Shown here: one piece after another, positions 11,151 through 18,500 of the stretch
Layout: each line of letters starts with the position of its first letter
How positions within the stretch are numbered: the stretch's first letter is position 1
Source: Pseudomonadota bacterium
GTDB lineage: Bacteria; Pseudomonadota; Alphaproteobacteria; Acetobacterales; Acetobacteraceae
Assembly (NCBI GenBank): GCA_021816925.1
Contig: JAKAWQ010000002.1
Coordinates: 166,156 to 230,155 of the forward strand
Direction: 5' to 3'
DNA: 64,000 bases
Program-made: the position numbers and the translations under genes
The notes under the pieces: model-generated
Database searches by the model: none
What the model saw: the letters and a program-made list of their open reading frames with translations, nothing else
Told to the model about the DNA's origin: nothing

Positions 11151-11173
11151 TCTGATCGGTCACGGCGATCAGA
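11151..11173. terminator. Hairpin between convergent thiL and DUF4337-like gene
   Basis: Perfect 8-bp arms TCTGATCG and CGATCAGA around a 7-base loop, starting 6 bases after the thiL stop and overlapping the end of the opposing reading frame. Position between convergent genes suggests a bidirectional transcription end. There is no T-run, so it would be a weak or Rho-assisted terminator. Confidence 0.45.
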
Positions 11174-11536
11174 CCACGCCCGACCGGATCAGCAGGCCCA
11201 CGATGATCGCCGCGCCGCCAATCGCCCCGGCGGCCCAGCGCAGCCCCGGGACGGCAGTGACGATCGAGACCGAGGCGAGCAGGATCGCGATCTGCGGCGC
11301 GCCCGCGACGCCGGCAAACCAGTGCTCGCGGTGCAATCCGTGAGCAGCGGCGTGCCCGTGGCGAGCCGCTTTCACCAGCAACCGCTTCAAGCCGTTGCCG
11401 CGTGCGGGATTGTCTTGCAGCGCTGCCTGGTCCGTGCGCGCGGCCTTGATCCGCGCGAGCACGGCAGGGGGGGTCGCATCGGGCAGGCTCTCGGGAATCC
11501 GGATCGTGCGCCGGCATGCTCGATCGATTCGCTCAT
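11169..11536 (-). pseudogene. DUF4337-like membrane protein, probably frameshifted near its start
   Basis: The C-terminal part (frame from about 11520 down to 11169) reads as PESLPDATPPAVLARIKAA, a charged helix, then EHWFAGVAGAPQIAILLASV with two hydrophobic segments and a short tail. This resembles the C-terminal half of DUF4337 proteins. A natural start (ATG at 11536, encoding MSESIEHAGA) lies in a different frame. One added base near 11505-11515 would join it to the conserved frame. Alternatively translation begins at GTG 11462 (97 residues). A run of seven G at 11467-11473 is nearby. Function unknown. Confidence 0.45.
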
Positions 11537-12003
11537 GCGGCGGCTCCGTGCTTTGGGCACCGCAATCTTGGTGCACGTTCGTTTCCGTGGGAATCGAACG
11601 TGTTCCGCAATATCGGTTCACACCAATCGGCGATGGGTTTGACCTACGTTCTTGTGCGTTGGCGCCGCCGGGGATGGGGCGGCGGGTGGCAGGGCATGGC
11701 AGAGGAGCGCTCGCACGAGCGAGGCGAGGGCCGGTCGAGATCGCCACGCCGCGACGGGAGGGGGAATGCATGGTGACGACGAGTGTCGGGGTACGCGGCG
11801 GGAGCGAAGAGTCCGTCTCATCCGGGGGATGGTATCGGAGCGCCATTCACGCGCCCCGACGGGTCCGCACGGGTTTCGGAGGAATCGCGGAGCGACCCCT
11901 CGGAGGCATGACAGTGGTCGAAAAACGAAGGCGGTCGCGGGATGATCAAGGATCATCCCAGTCACAGCGAATTCGGCCCGGCTCTTCGATGCAAGACGAG
12001 GCG
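11537..12003. other. Intergenic stretch, no gene recognised
   Basis: Open frames here on both strands are short or lack family-like sequence, start signals and coding-type composition. A short frame near 11940-12016 (plus) also has no recognisable content. Probably decayed or spacer DNA between the DUF4337-like fragment and the TPR gene. Confidence 0.4.
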
Positions 12004-13926
12004 TCACGCCGGCTGACGTTCGCGCCTCGCGTGATCGCGGGTGTTGCTTTCGGGAGCAATTCCCGGCGACGGACCGCCCCAGCGGCTCACTCTCGTTGCG
12101 CCTGAACGGGTCCGGGAGTGAACCAGTGCGCCGAAGGCGTCAAGGATTCGTTGCACGGCGGGATTGCGGTAGGCGAACGGCCCTGTCTCGGCCTCCGGAT
12201 GCACGAGCATGGTGGCGTTCGCCTCGAAGACGAGCACACGCCCGTCGGGCAAGATCGAGAAGTCGATGCCGGCGAAGTCGAGATCGAGGCGCCGGCCGAT
12301 AGCCGCGATCGCTGTCATGGCGAGGGCGCCGATCGTGACCTCGGGATCTTCGAGAAACGCTTTGTCTTCCTCGGATTTTGCGGGATCGGACAACATGTCC
12401 GCGGTGACGTAATGCACCAGCCAATGCCGCGACAACGCAAGATGATAGGGATAGGTGTGGCAGTCGATGAAGATGATGCGGTACTTGCGATGCCAACCGT
12501 CGGCCGAGCGGTAGGGGCGGAACTCGGCCGCGTACCAGGTTTCTGCACCGTCGATCGGAATACCGGCAAGTTCGGCTGCGGACGAAACAAGCCGCACACC
12601 CGCGCCCCCGTGTGATCCGGCCCGGCGCAACAGGATCGGGAAGGAAGGGCCCGCGCGGGCCAACCGCTCCCCGATCCCTTCGCCCGGACGCACCCGGGGC
12701 TCAAGGCGCAGCACCGCCGGCACGACGATGTTCGGGATGCCCTCCAAGAGGCCCGCAAGCCGGTCCCGGCGGGTGCGCTCCACGGCCGCCGGAGCGTTGA
12801 GCACCGGCTTCCGGCATTGCGCCAGAAAGCGTGCGAGAGGTGCGGCGGCGGGCAGCGCCGCATCCGGATCGCCGATGCCGTTGAAGACGATGTCGTAGGG
12901 CGGAAGCCGTGCGGCATCGTCCGGCCCCGCGTATTCGATGAACCACTTGAGGATGGTGCAGCGATGGCGCGGGAAGAGGAATTTTGTCGGCACGTTGCCG
13001 CTTTCGGCGGTTGTCGGCATGAGGACGGCAAGGCCCGCCCGTCCGGCTGCCTCGATGAAGAGGTTCTGCCGCCGGTAGGCCGCATCACGATGCTCGCGGG
13101 CCTCGACCGTGCGTCCGTTCGCCCGGCAAATCGCAGCGAGGTTCTGGTGCGCGACCACCATGGCGGGATCGATCGCAAGCGCCGCCCGATAGCACCGCTC
13201 GGCCGCATCCTCCCGACCCGCGAACAGCAGCACAGAGCCGAGGCTCGCATGCGCTTCCTTGAGCCCGGGATCGATTGCGAGCGCCCTGCCGAGCGCGCGT
13301 TCCGCATCGTTGGGTCTCTCCATTTCGGCCAGGCAATTGCCGAGATCGAGATGCGCCGCGGCATAGCCGGGCTCGAGCGCGATCGCCCGCTCGTAGGCGG
13401 TGATTGCGGCGAGGAATTCATGCAGCGCCTTGGCCACGCGGCCGCGCAGGAACCAGGCCTCGGCGGCCAACGGGGGCAGAAGCAGCGCGGGATCGCCGAT
13501 TTTCTCGAGCGCATCCGCGGCCTCTTGGGGACGTCCGCCGGCGAGCACACCGCGGATAAGGCCGAGCCCGGCGCACAGCGCCTGGGCGAGCTCGCCTGCG
13601 AGCCCGGGCTCGTCGGGCGAAAAGGCGAGGGCGGCGCGGTAGGGAGCAATCGCCGCCAGCACCTCGTTCTGTGCGACGAGCATCCGGCCGAGCGCGATGT
13701 GGCCCGCGGCCGTCGCGGGACGCAACGCCACGACCGCGCGCAGGAGCGCAATGGCCTCTTCCGCAAAGCCCGCCTCGAAGCGGAGCCAGCCCAGGAGATA
13801 GAGCGCGGTCGGGTTACCGGGGTTCTGCCCGATGACCCTCCGGTACAGGGCCTCGGCCGCCGCGCGATGCCCCGCCTGATGATGGTCGAGGGCCAGCGCG
13901 AGCGCGTTTTTGTGGGGCTCGTCCAT
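12004..13926 (-). CDS. TPR-repeat protein fused to an ATP-grasp-like C-terminal domain
   Basis: 640 residues. Roughly the first 290 are tetratricopeptide-type repeats (for example GQNPGNPTALYLLGWLRFE and AIALEPGYAAAHLDLGNCLA), a protein-interaction scaffold. The C-terminal 330 residues resemble ATP-grasp enzymes: FPILLRRAGSHGGAGV fits a nucleotide-binding loop, and DLDFAGIDFSILPDGRVLVF followed by EANATMLVH fits the metal/ATP-binding end. No substrate can be assigned; proteins of this layout in related bacteria are uncharacterised. ATG 13926 is chosen because GAGG sits seven bases upstream; a TTG four codons earlier would lie inside that site. No operon partners: flanks are a decayed gene and an IS remnant. 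Confidence 0.75.
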   Translation of the reverse strand: MDEPHKNALALALDHHQAGHRAAAEALYRRVIGQNPGNPTALYLLGWLRFEAGFAEEAIALLRAVVALRPATAAGHIALGRMLVAQNEVLAAIAPYRAALAFSPDEPGLAGELAQALCAGLGLIRGVLAGGRPQEAADALEKIGDPALLLPPLAAEAWFLRGRVAKALHEFLAAITAYERAIALEPGYAAAHLDLGNCLAEMERPNDAERALGRALAIDPGLKEAHASLGSVLLFAGREDAAERCYRAALAIDPAMVVAHQNLAAICRANGRTVEAREHRDAAYRRQNLFIEAAGRAGLAVLMPTTAESGNVPTKFLFPRHRCTILKWFIEYAGPDDAARLPPYDIVFNGIGDPDAALPAAAPLARFLAQCRKPVLNAPAAVERTRRDRLAGLLEGIPNIVVPAVLRLEPRVRPGEGIGERLARAGPSFPILLRRAGSHGGAGVRLVSSAAELAGIPIDGAETWYAAEFRPYRSADGWHRKYRIIFIDCHTYPYHLALSRHWLVHYVTADMLSDPAKSEEDKAFLEDPEVTIGALAMTAIAAIGRRLDLDFAGIDFSILPDGRVLVFEANATMLVHPEAETGPFAYRNPAVQRILDAFGALVHSRTRSGATRVSRWGGPSPGIAPESNTRDHARRERQPA

Positions 13927-13938
13927 CGACGTCCTCAA

Positions 13939-14303
13939 GCTGCGCGGCCATTCTCCCCCGCGAGCGTTGATCTTCGGTAAAGCAGCTTGCCGGCCTCAGC
14001 GGCCGTGCAGCGTTTTTCAGCCCGACTGAAAGCGCTCCCCTTCGTTTTCCCGAGCGGATTCACGCGGCTCCGGATCGCCTGCGGCGATTCCGGTTAGCCG
14101 CGATCCGCTTGTCTTATGCATTGGGGGTCGCTTCGTACGACGAAGGACCGTCCTGGCGGGGCGACCACCCCGCCAGGACGGGAAGAGGACGGGTCGGAGT
14201 TCCGCCGGCCATCGTGAGCCGAGTTAGAGTGTGACCGCCTCTTCTTTTCCTTGTGCCCCGAACGGATACCCGGGGAGCGAGCCCCGAATGACAAGCATGG
14301 GAC
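13939..14303. other. Intergenic stretch before IS110 remnant
   Basis: No gene is seen. The notable element is the hairpin at 14148-14181 described separately. The right part leads directly into the IS110-family fragment and may include its left flank, but I cannot identify an element boundary. Confidence 0.4.
14148..14181. repeat. Perfect 14-bp inverted repeat (hairpin) upstream of IS110 remnant
   Basis: Arms CCGTCCTGGCGGGG and CCCCGCCAGGACGG separated by the six bases CGACCA. Such a stem is very stable. It lies 122 bases before the first codon of the IS110 transposase remnant. Partly similar words (GTACGA, GAAGGACCGT, CGTCCTGG) recur around 26728-26755, so it may belong to a dispersed element rather than to a gene. 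Confidence 0.6.
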
Positions 14304-14661
14304 ATGGAAAGAATGACCCCTGCCAAAGCAATTGCAAGCGCGACGGTCACGGTCGGCGTCAATATCTCCAAAGACCACCTGCACGTCGCCGTGCACCCAG
14401 TCGGCGAGACCCGGCGGTTCGGCAACACCCGCTCCGGCCACACCGCCCTGCTGCGCTGGATCGGCCAGCACGACCCGCGCGGCGCCAGACCATTGTACAA
14501 ACTGGCCGAACTCGTCGCCGCCCGTCGTTCCCTCACCCGCAACAGGACCGCAACCCTCAACCGCTCCAAAACCCTCTCTCGGGAACTGCTCAAGCGCCAC
14601 GCACGCCATCGCCAACGCCCTCCTCCGTGATGCCCGCACGTGGACCCCTGAAGCCGCTTGA
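14304..14661 (+). mobile_element. IS110-family transposase remnant (internal deletion plus frameshift)
   Basis: The N-terminus is clear: TVGVNISKDHLHVAVHPVGE followed by RRFGNTRSGHTALLRWIG, the DEDD-type catalytic start of IS110 transposases. It then jumps directly to LYKLAELVAARRSLTRNRTA, a segment normally much further along, so the stretch between is deleted. The C-terminal signature IANALLRDARTWTPEAA ending at 14661 is in another frame (the frame beginning near 14332). The remnant is about 360 bp against the roughly 1 kb gene of intact members. Not functional. Confidence 0.82.
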
Positions 14662-14675
14662 CCACAACGGATACC

Positions 14676-15704
14676 CTAGGTGAACCAAGTGTCGGGAAGG
14701 GTGAAGCCCTCGGGGAACGGATCTGCCGGATCGAGGCCGATCTGGCCAACGCTGGTGAGGAAAGCGCGCCCGGAAATGCTAACCGTCACCGCCGGCAAGC
14801 CACCCGTCGCCGTCGTCCCTTCCACCACGCCCTGGAAATGCGTGCCGATGATCGAGACGTGATCGAGCGTTTCGCCCTGCGCAATCTCCCCCCGGGCATG
14901 CAGAAGCGCCAGCCGTGCTGACGTGCCGGTGCCGCAGGGCGAGCGGTCGATGCGCCCGGGTGAGATGATCACCGCATTGCGTGCCGTCCTGCCGGCCGCC
15001 GTTGCAGCCAGCGGTCCGGCGAAGAGCGTCTGGTTCACCGTGCGGATTTCGGGGTTTTCCGGGTGAACGGAAGGAAGCTGTTCGACCGCCGCTGCCTTGA
15101 TCCGTTCCCCGACAGCGACAAGATCGCGTGCCTCGGCGGGTGCGATCGCGAATCCAAGCGGGGCGGCATCGACGATCGCATACAGCATGCCACCGTACGC
15201 GACATCGACCCGGATCGTCCCGAGGCCGGCGACTTCGATGTTCCGGTCGCGATGCAGAACGAACGAGGGCACATTGCGGAACGTCACCCGTTCGCAACGT
15301 CCGTCGCGGCAGCTCGCGCTGACCCGGACGAGCCCGCCCGGCGTGTCGAGCGTAAGCCGCGTCTCCGGCTCGTGCATGGGCAGGATGCCGGTCTCGAGCA
15401 CCGCCGTCACCGCGCAGATGGTGTTCGAGCCCGACATCGGCACATAGAAGCGGGATTCCATGATGATGAGGCCGAGATCCGCATCTGGCGAGCAGGGCGG
15501 CGTGATGAGGTTGACCGAATGGTTGACCGCGCCGCGCGGTTCGAACAGCAGCAGCCTGCGCAGCGTGTCGTCCTTGTCGCGCAGATACGCCATGCGCTCG
15601 AACATCGTGGCTCCCGGAGGCGGCAGCACGCCGCCCGTGATCACCTGCCCGACCTCGCCTTCGGCGTGCACGCCGACCACGGTGACGCTGCGGTTCCAGC
15701 GCAT
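14676..15704 (-). CDS. Proline racemase-family protein (hydroxyproline epimerase-like, Ser/Cys catalytic pair)
   Basis: 342 residues, full length for the family. The first catalytic position is Ser in PMSGSNTICAVTAVLETG, where proline racemase has Cys, and the second is Cys in SPCGTGTSARLALLHA. From family knowledge, Cys/Cys members are racemases or 4-hydroxyproline epimerases and Cys/Thr members are trans-3-hydroxyproline dehydratases. Ser/Cys members have been linked to hydroxyproline epimerisation. It starts three bases after the stop of the upstream FAD oxidase gene, so the two form one unit, with a GntR regulator upstream. Substrate is inferred, not shown. Confidence 0.83.
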   Translation of the reverse strand: MRWNRSVTVVGVHAEGEVGQVITGGVLPPPGATMFERMAYLRDKDDTLRRLLLFEPRGAVNHSVNLITPPCSPDADLGLIIMESRFYVPMSGSNTICAVTAVLETGILPMHEPETRLTLDTPGGLVRVSASCRDGRCERVTFRNVPSFVLHRDRNIEVAGLGTIRVDVAYGGMLYAIVDAAPLGFAIAPAEARDLVAVGERIKAAAVEQLPSVHPENPEIRTVNQTLFAGPLAATAAGRTARNAVIISPGRIDRSPCGTGTSARLALLHARGEIAQGETLDHVSIIGTHFQGVVEGTTATGGLPAVTVSISGRAFLTSVGQIGLDPADPFPEGFTLPDTWFT

Positions 15705-15707
15705 GCG

Positions 15708-17021
15708 CTATGCTCCTTTTCGCGGCGCGCGCTCGTCGCGCCGGTCGAGCAGGCGGTGCCAGGGCCGGATCAGACGCGCCCCGACAACCTGAAGCCCGTG
15801 CGCCGGAATGATGCGCAGACTCGTCACCGGGAGGGGCAGATCGGCCTCGGCGGTCTTGCCGGCCAGGAACCGCCCGACGCGGCTGCCGAGTGCCGAGCCG
15901 AGCGCGACGCCACGGCCTGAATAGGCGCCGCAGAAAAGGACCCCGGGCGCAAGCCGCATCAGCCGCGGCAGGCGATCGGGTGTCACTCCGATGACCCCGT
16001 CCCAGTACTCGTCGACGGCGATCTCGCCGAGCGCCGGGAAGCTCCCGTGCAAGTTCCGCCGGACGGCGTTCCGCCCGCGCAGGGAGGCGTGATGCCAGAG
16101 CATCATGCGCCCGCCGCCGATCAACCGGCCGTCGCGATCGTAATGAAAGGCGCGAAGCTCTTTCCGCATGTCGGTGAAACCGACGTTCCCGACGAGGATC
16201 GTTCCACGCAGGTTGGCCGAGAGCGGCTGCGACGCGGTCTGGTAGAGCCGCACCGGGATCGTCGCCTTGGCAAGCTCGGGCCAGAGCGTGCCGGTCAGCG
16301 CATTGGTGGCGATCAGCACGTTCGCCGCGCGCACCGTCCCGCCCGCTGCCTCGATCCGCCAACTCTTGCCGTCAGGCAGGATCGCGTGAACGGGGGCCTT
16401 GGCATGGATGCGCGCGCCGGCCCCGATTGCCGCGCGCGCGAGCCCCTGGGTGAGGGCATAAGGGTTGATATGCCCGCCCTCGTGTGCCTCCCAGCCGCCG
16501 AGATAGCCAGGTCCGCCGAGCCGCGCGGCGAGCGTTGCCGCATCCAGCCACGTGACGGGTGCGCCGAGCGCCTTCCACTCCGCGTGGATCGTCCGCGCGC
16601 GCGCAAGCGTCGCTTCGGAATGCGCCGGCTGGATCCAGCCCTTCTGCACGGCATCGCAGTCGATCCCGTGCCGGGCGGCAAGCGCGAACAGCTCTGCCGC
16701 CGCGCCGGCAACCATTGCGTTGTAGCGCGCCCCGAACGCCGCGCCGAGCGCACGCGCGATCGCGCCCGGGTTGGCGGTCGAATGCTGCGGCACCACCATC
16801 CCGTTGTTGCGCCCCGAGGCGCCGGCGCCGATGTAGTCGGCTTCGAGCAGCGCGGTGCGGCTGCCTGCCTCTGCTGCGGCCAGCGCCGCGGAAAGGCCGG
16901 TGAAGCCGCCGCCGATGATGGCGATATCGGCCTCCGTTTCGCCGTTGAGCGCGGGCGCGTCTGCCCCGGGCTCGCGCGAGATCTTGCGCCAATGATGAGG
17001 CGTGGCCGTATCGATCCGCAT
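15708..17021 (-). CDS. FAD-dependent D-amino acid/glycine oxidase-family dehydrogenase
   Basis: 437 residues of the DAO family. The dinucleotide-binding motif IAIIGGGFTGLSAALAAAEAG is at about residue 32 and the second FAD segment GVLFCGAYSGRGVALGS near residue 375. Together with the proline-racemase-family enzyme immediately downstream, the likely task is oxidation of the epimerised product, for example cis-4-hydroxy-D-proline, to a cyclic imine. It also resembles gamma-glutamylputrescine oxidase-like proteins, so another amine substrate is possible. No signal peptide is seen; cytoplasmic or membrane-peripheral. Confidence 0.85.
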   Translation of the reverse strand: MRIDTATPHHWRKISREPGADAPALNGETEADIAIIGGGFTGLSAALAAAEAGSRTALLEADYIGAGASGRNNGMVVPQHSTANPGAIARALGAAFGARYNAMVAGAAAELFALAARHGIDCDAVQKGWIQPAHSEATLARARTIHAEWKALGAPVTWLDAATLAARLGGPGYLGGWEAHEGGHINPYALTQGLARAAIGAGARIHAKAPVHAILPDGKSWRIEAAGGTVRAANVLIATNALTGTLWPELAKATIPVRLYQTASQPLSANLRGTILVGNVGFTDMRKELRAFHYDRDGRLIGGGRMMLWHHASLRGRNAVRRNLHGSFPALGEIAVDEYWDGVIGVTPDRLPRLMRLAPGVLFCGAYSGRGVALGSALGSRVGRFLAGKTAEADLPLPVTSLRIIPAHGLQVVGARLIRPWHRLLDRRDERAPRKGA

Positions 17022-17066
17022 GCTTCTCCTGCTCCTCGACCGCCGGAGGAACGCGGAATCGCTCCC

Positions 17067-17816
17067 TCAGGCAGCGCGGCGGCCGAGCGGCGCCGCCTCG
17101 CTGACATAGAGGCGGAACAGGGCTTCCTTCAATACATGCTGTGCATCCTCGACCGAAAGCAAGATGTGTTCCGCGAGGATGCGCGTGCCGAGTGCGGCGT
17201 TGCGCGCCTTGAGGGCGGCGACGATCCTGGTGTGCTCGGCGAGTCTCCGGGGCTGCGGCGGCTCGTTTCCGATGCGGCGCACGAAACGGATGCGCGCATG
17301 GATTGCCATGATCCGGCGAACGATCTCGTCATTGCCGGAAAGCTCCGCGAGCTGGCGGTGAAATGACTCGTCGAGGCGGAGCCTGTCGTCCGGGTCGCCG
17401 CGACGGTAACGGACGAGTGCATCGGCCCAGGAACGGGCGAAGGCGGTGATGGCGGCGTTCGATGCGCGTTGGCAGGCAAGCTCGAAGCTGCCGCGTTCGA
17501 GAATCGAGCGCAGCTCATAAACCGCGATCAGGTCCGCGATGTCGAGCGAACGGCAGAAGAAGCCGCGGTTGGGGGCGAACACGAGGAAGCCTTCGCTCGC
17601 CAGCCGATTCAGCGCCTCGCGCACCGGCGTGCGGCTCAGCGCCAGCGCCTCGGCAAGCTTGAGTTCGTTGACCCGCTCCTCGGGCTTCAGCTTGAACTCG
17701 ATGATCCATTGCCGGATGGCGGTGTAGGCGCGATCGGCGCTGTCCGCAGCACGCCGCACCACGGCGCGCTGCCTCCCCGTCGGCCGGGTCTTCCGTTTGG
17801 CTGCCATGCCCGTCAT
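17067..17816 (-). CDS. GntR-family transcriptional regulator (FCD domain)
   Basis: 249 residues. Winged-helix DNA-binding domain at about 25-95 (KLAEALALSRTPVREALNRL is the recognition region) and an all-helical FCD ligand-binding domain with the metal-binding pattern DESFHRQLAELSGN. It lies 45 bases upstream of the oxidase-racemase pair on the same strand and is the obvious candidate for its control, sensing an amino or organic acid. The basic N-terminus (KRKTRPTGRQRAVVRR) is longer than usual. No clear operator palindrome was found upstream. Confidence 0.88.
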   Translation of the reverse strand: MTGMAAKRKTRPTGRQRAVVRRAADSADRAYTAIRQWIIEFKLKPEERVNELKLAEALALSRTPVREALNRLASEGFLVFAPNRGFFCRSLDIADLIAVYELRSILERGSFELACQRASNAAITAFARSWADALVRYRRGDPDDRLRLDESFHRQLAELSGNDEIVRRIMAIHARIRFVRRIGNEPPQPRRLAEHTRIVAALKARNAALGTRILAEHILLSVEDAQHVLKEALFRLYVSEAAPLGRRAA

Positions 17817-17908
17817 TCCAGAATTGCGGAAGTAGTCAATCCGGGCCGGCGCGCCCGGTCAAGCGCGTTCGGGATCGGCGGGGTTCTTTTCCTGAACTGG
17901 GCGGCGGA

Positions 17909-18397
17909 TCACCCCGGTTTGATCTTGAAGACGGTGCGCGCCTCGATCGCGGCGACGTCCGCCGGCCGCGGAAACGGCGCCGGCGCCGGCTCTCCGGCCA
18001 GGCGCGGCCGGCCGATCGCCGCGAAGAAATCGGCAAGCCCGTGCGGCGCCATCACCCAGACGAGGCAAAGCTCCGCGTCGGAATCGTTGATGAAGCTGTG
18101 CTCGACATCGCGCGGCAGCCCGATCGTGGTTCCAGGCTCCATCCTGTGCTCCGCGCCCGCCACCACCGCGCGGCCGCTTCCTCGCCAGACGAAAATCGCC
18201 TCGTCGTGCCGATCGTGCGTGTGCATCCGGATGTAGGAGTGTGGTGCGACCACCTGCACGCCCATCGAGAAGGGGCCGCTCCAGGTCTCCGGCGAGAGCT
18301 TGACGGCCGCATAGCCGTTGGCCGGCACCGGTTGCCAGAACGATCGTCCCTCCTCCGGCGCCAGCACTACCCCGTGGGCCTCAACCGTTGCGGACAT
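17909..18397 (-). CDS. Cupin-domain protein
   Basis: 162 residues, single cupin barrel. RMHTHDRHDEAIFVWRG gives the first metal-binding His/Glu cluster, and TTIGLPRDVEHSFINDSD the second. These small cupins are isomerases, dioxygenases or ligand sensors; the reaction here is unknown. The ATG at 18397 has a strong GAGAGGAGGA upstream, while the longer frame to 18673 runs antisense through the divergent flavoprotein gene and is rejected. About 100 bp of shared promoter region separates it from that flavoprotein, so the two may be co-regulated. Confidence 0.8.
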   Translation of the reverse strand: MSATVEAHGVVLAPEEGRSFWQPVPANGYAAVKLSPETWSGPFSMGVQVVAPHSYIRMHTHDRHDEAIFVWRGSGRAVVAGAEHRMEPGTTIGLPRDVEHSFINDSDAELCLVWVMAPHGLADFFAAIGRPRLAGEPAPAPFPRPADVAAIEARTVFKIKPG

Positions 18398-18500
18398 CCC
18401 GAATCCTCCTCTCCCGTTCCCGCGGCGAGCCCCCCGCAAGGGATTGCGCCAACGGCCGCCGCGGGCTTTGCTCGCGCCTCCGAACGGCGGTGGCACCAGC

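Noticed and set aside
11467..11473. Run of seven G as a phase-variation switch in the DUF4337-like gene
   Set aside because: The conserved frame (PESLPDATPP) is already established upstream of the run, so slippage there would not join the start codon to the body.
12817..13980. 387-residue plus-strand frame opposite the TPR gene
   Set aside because: Antisense shadow; the repeat periodicity of the TPR protein is clearly on the minus strand.
14779..16362. 527-residue minus-strand frame overlapping the racemase and oxidase genes
   Set aside because: Same strand but a different frame from two intact enzymes; composition is typical of an out-of-frame GC-rich shadow.
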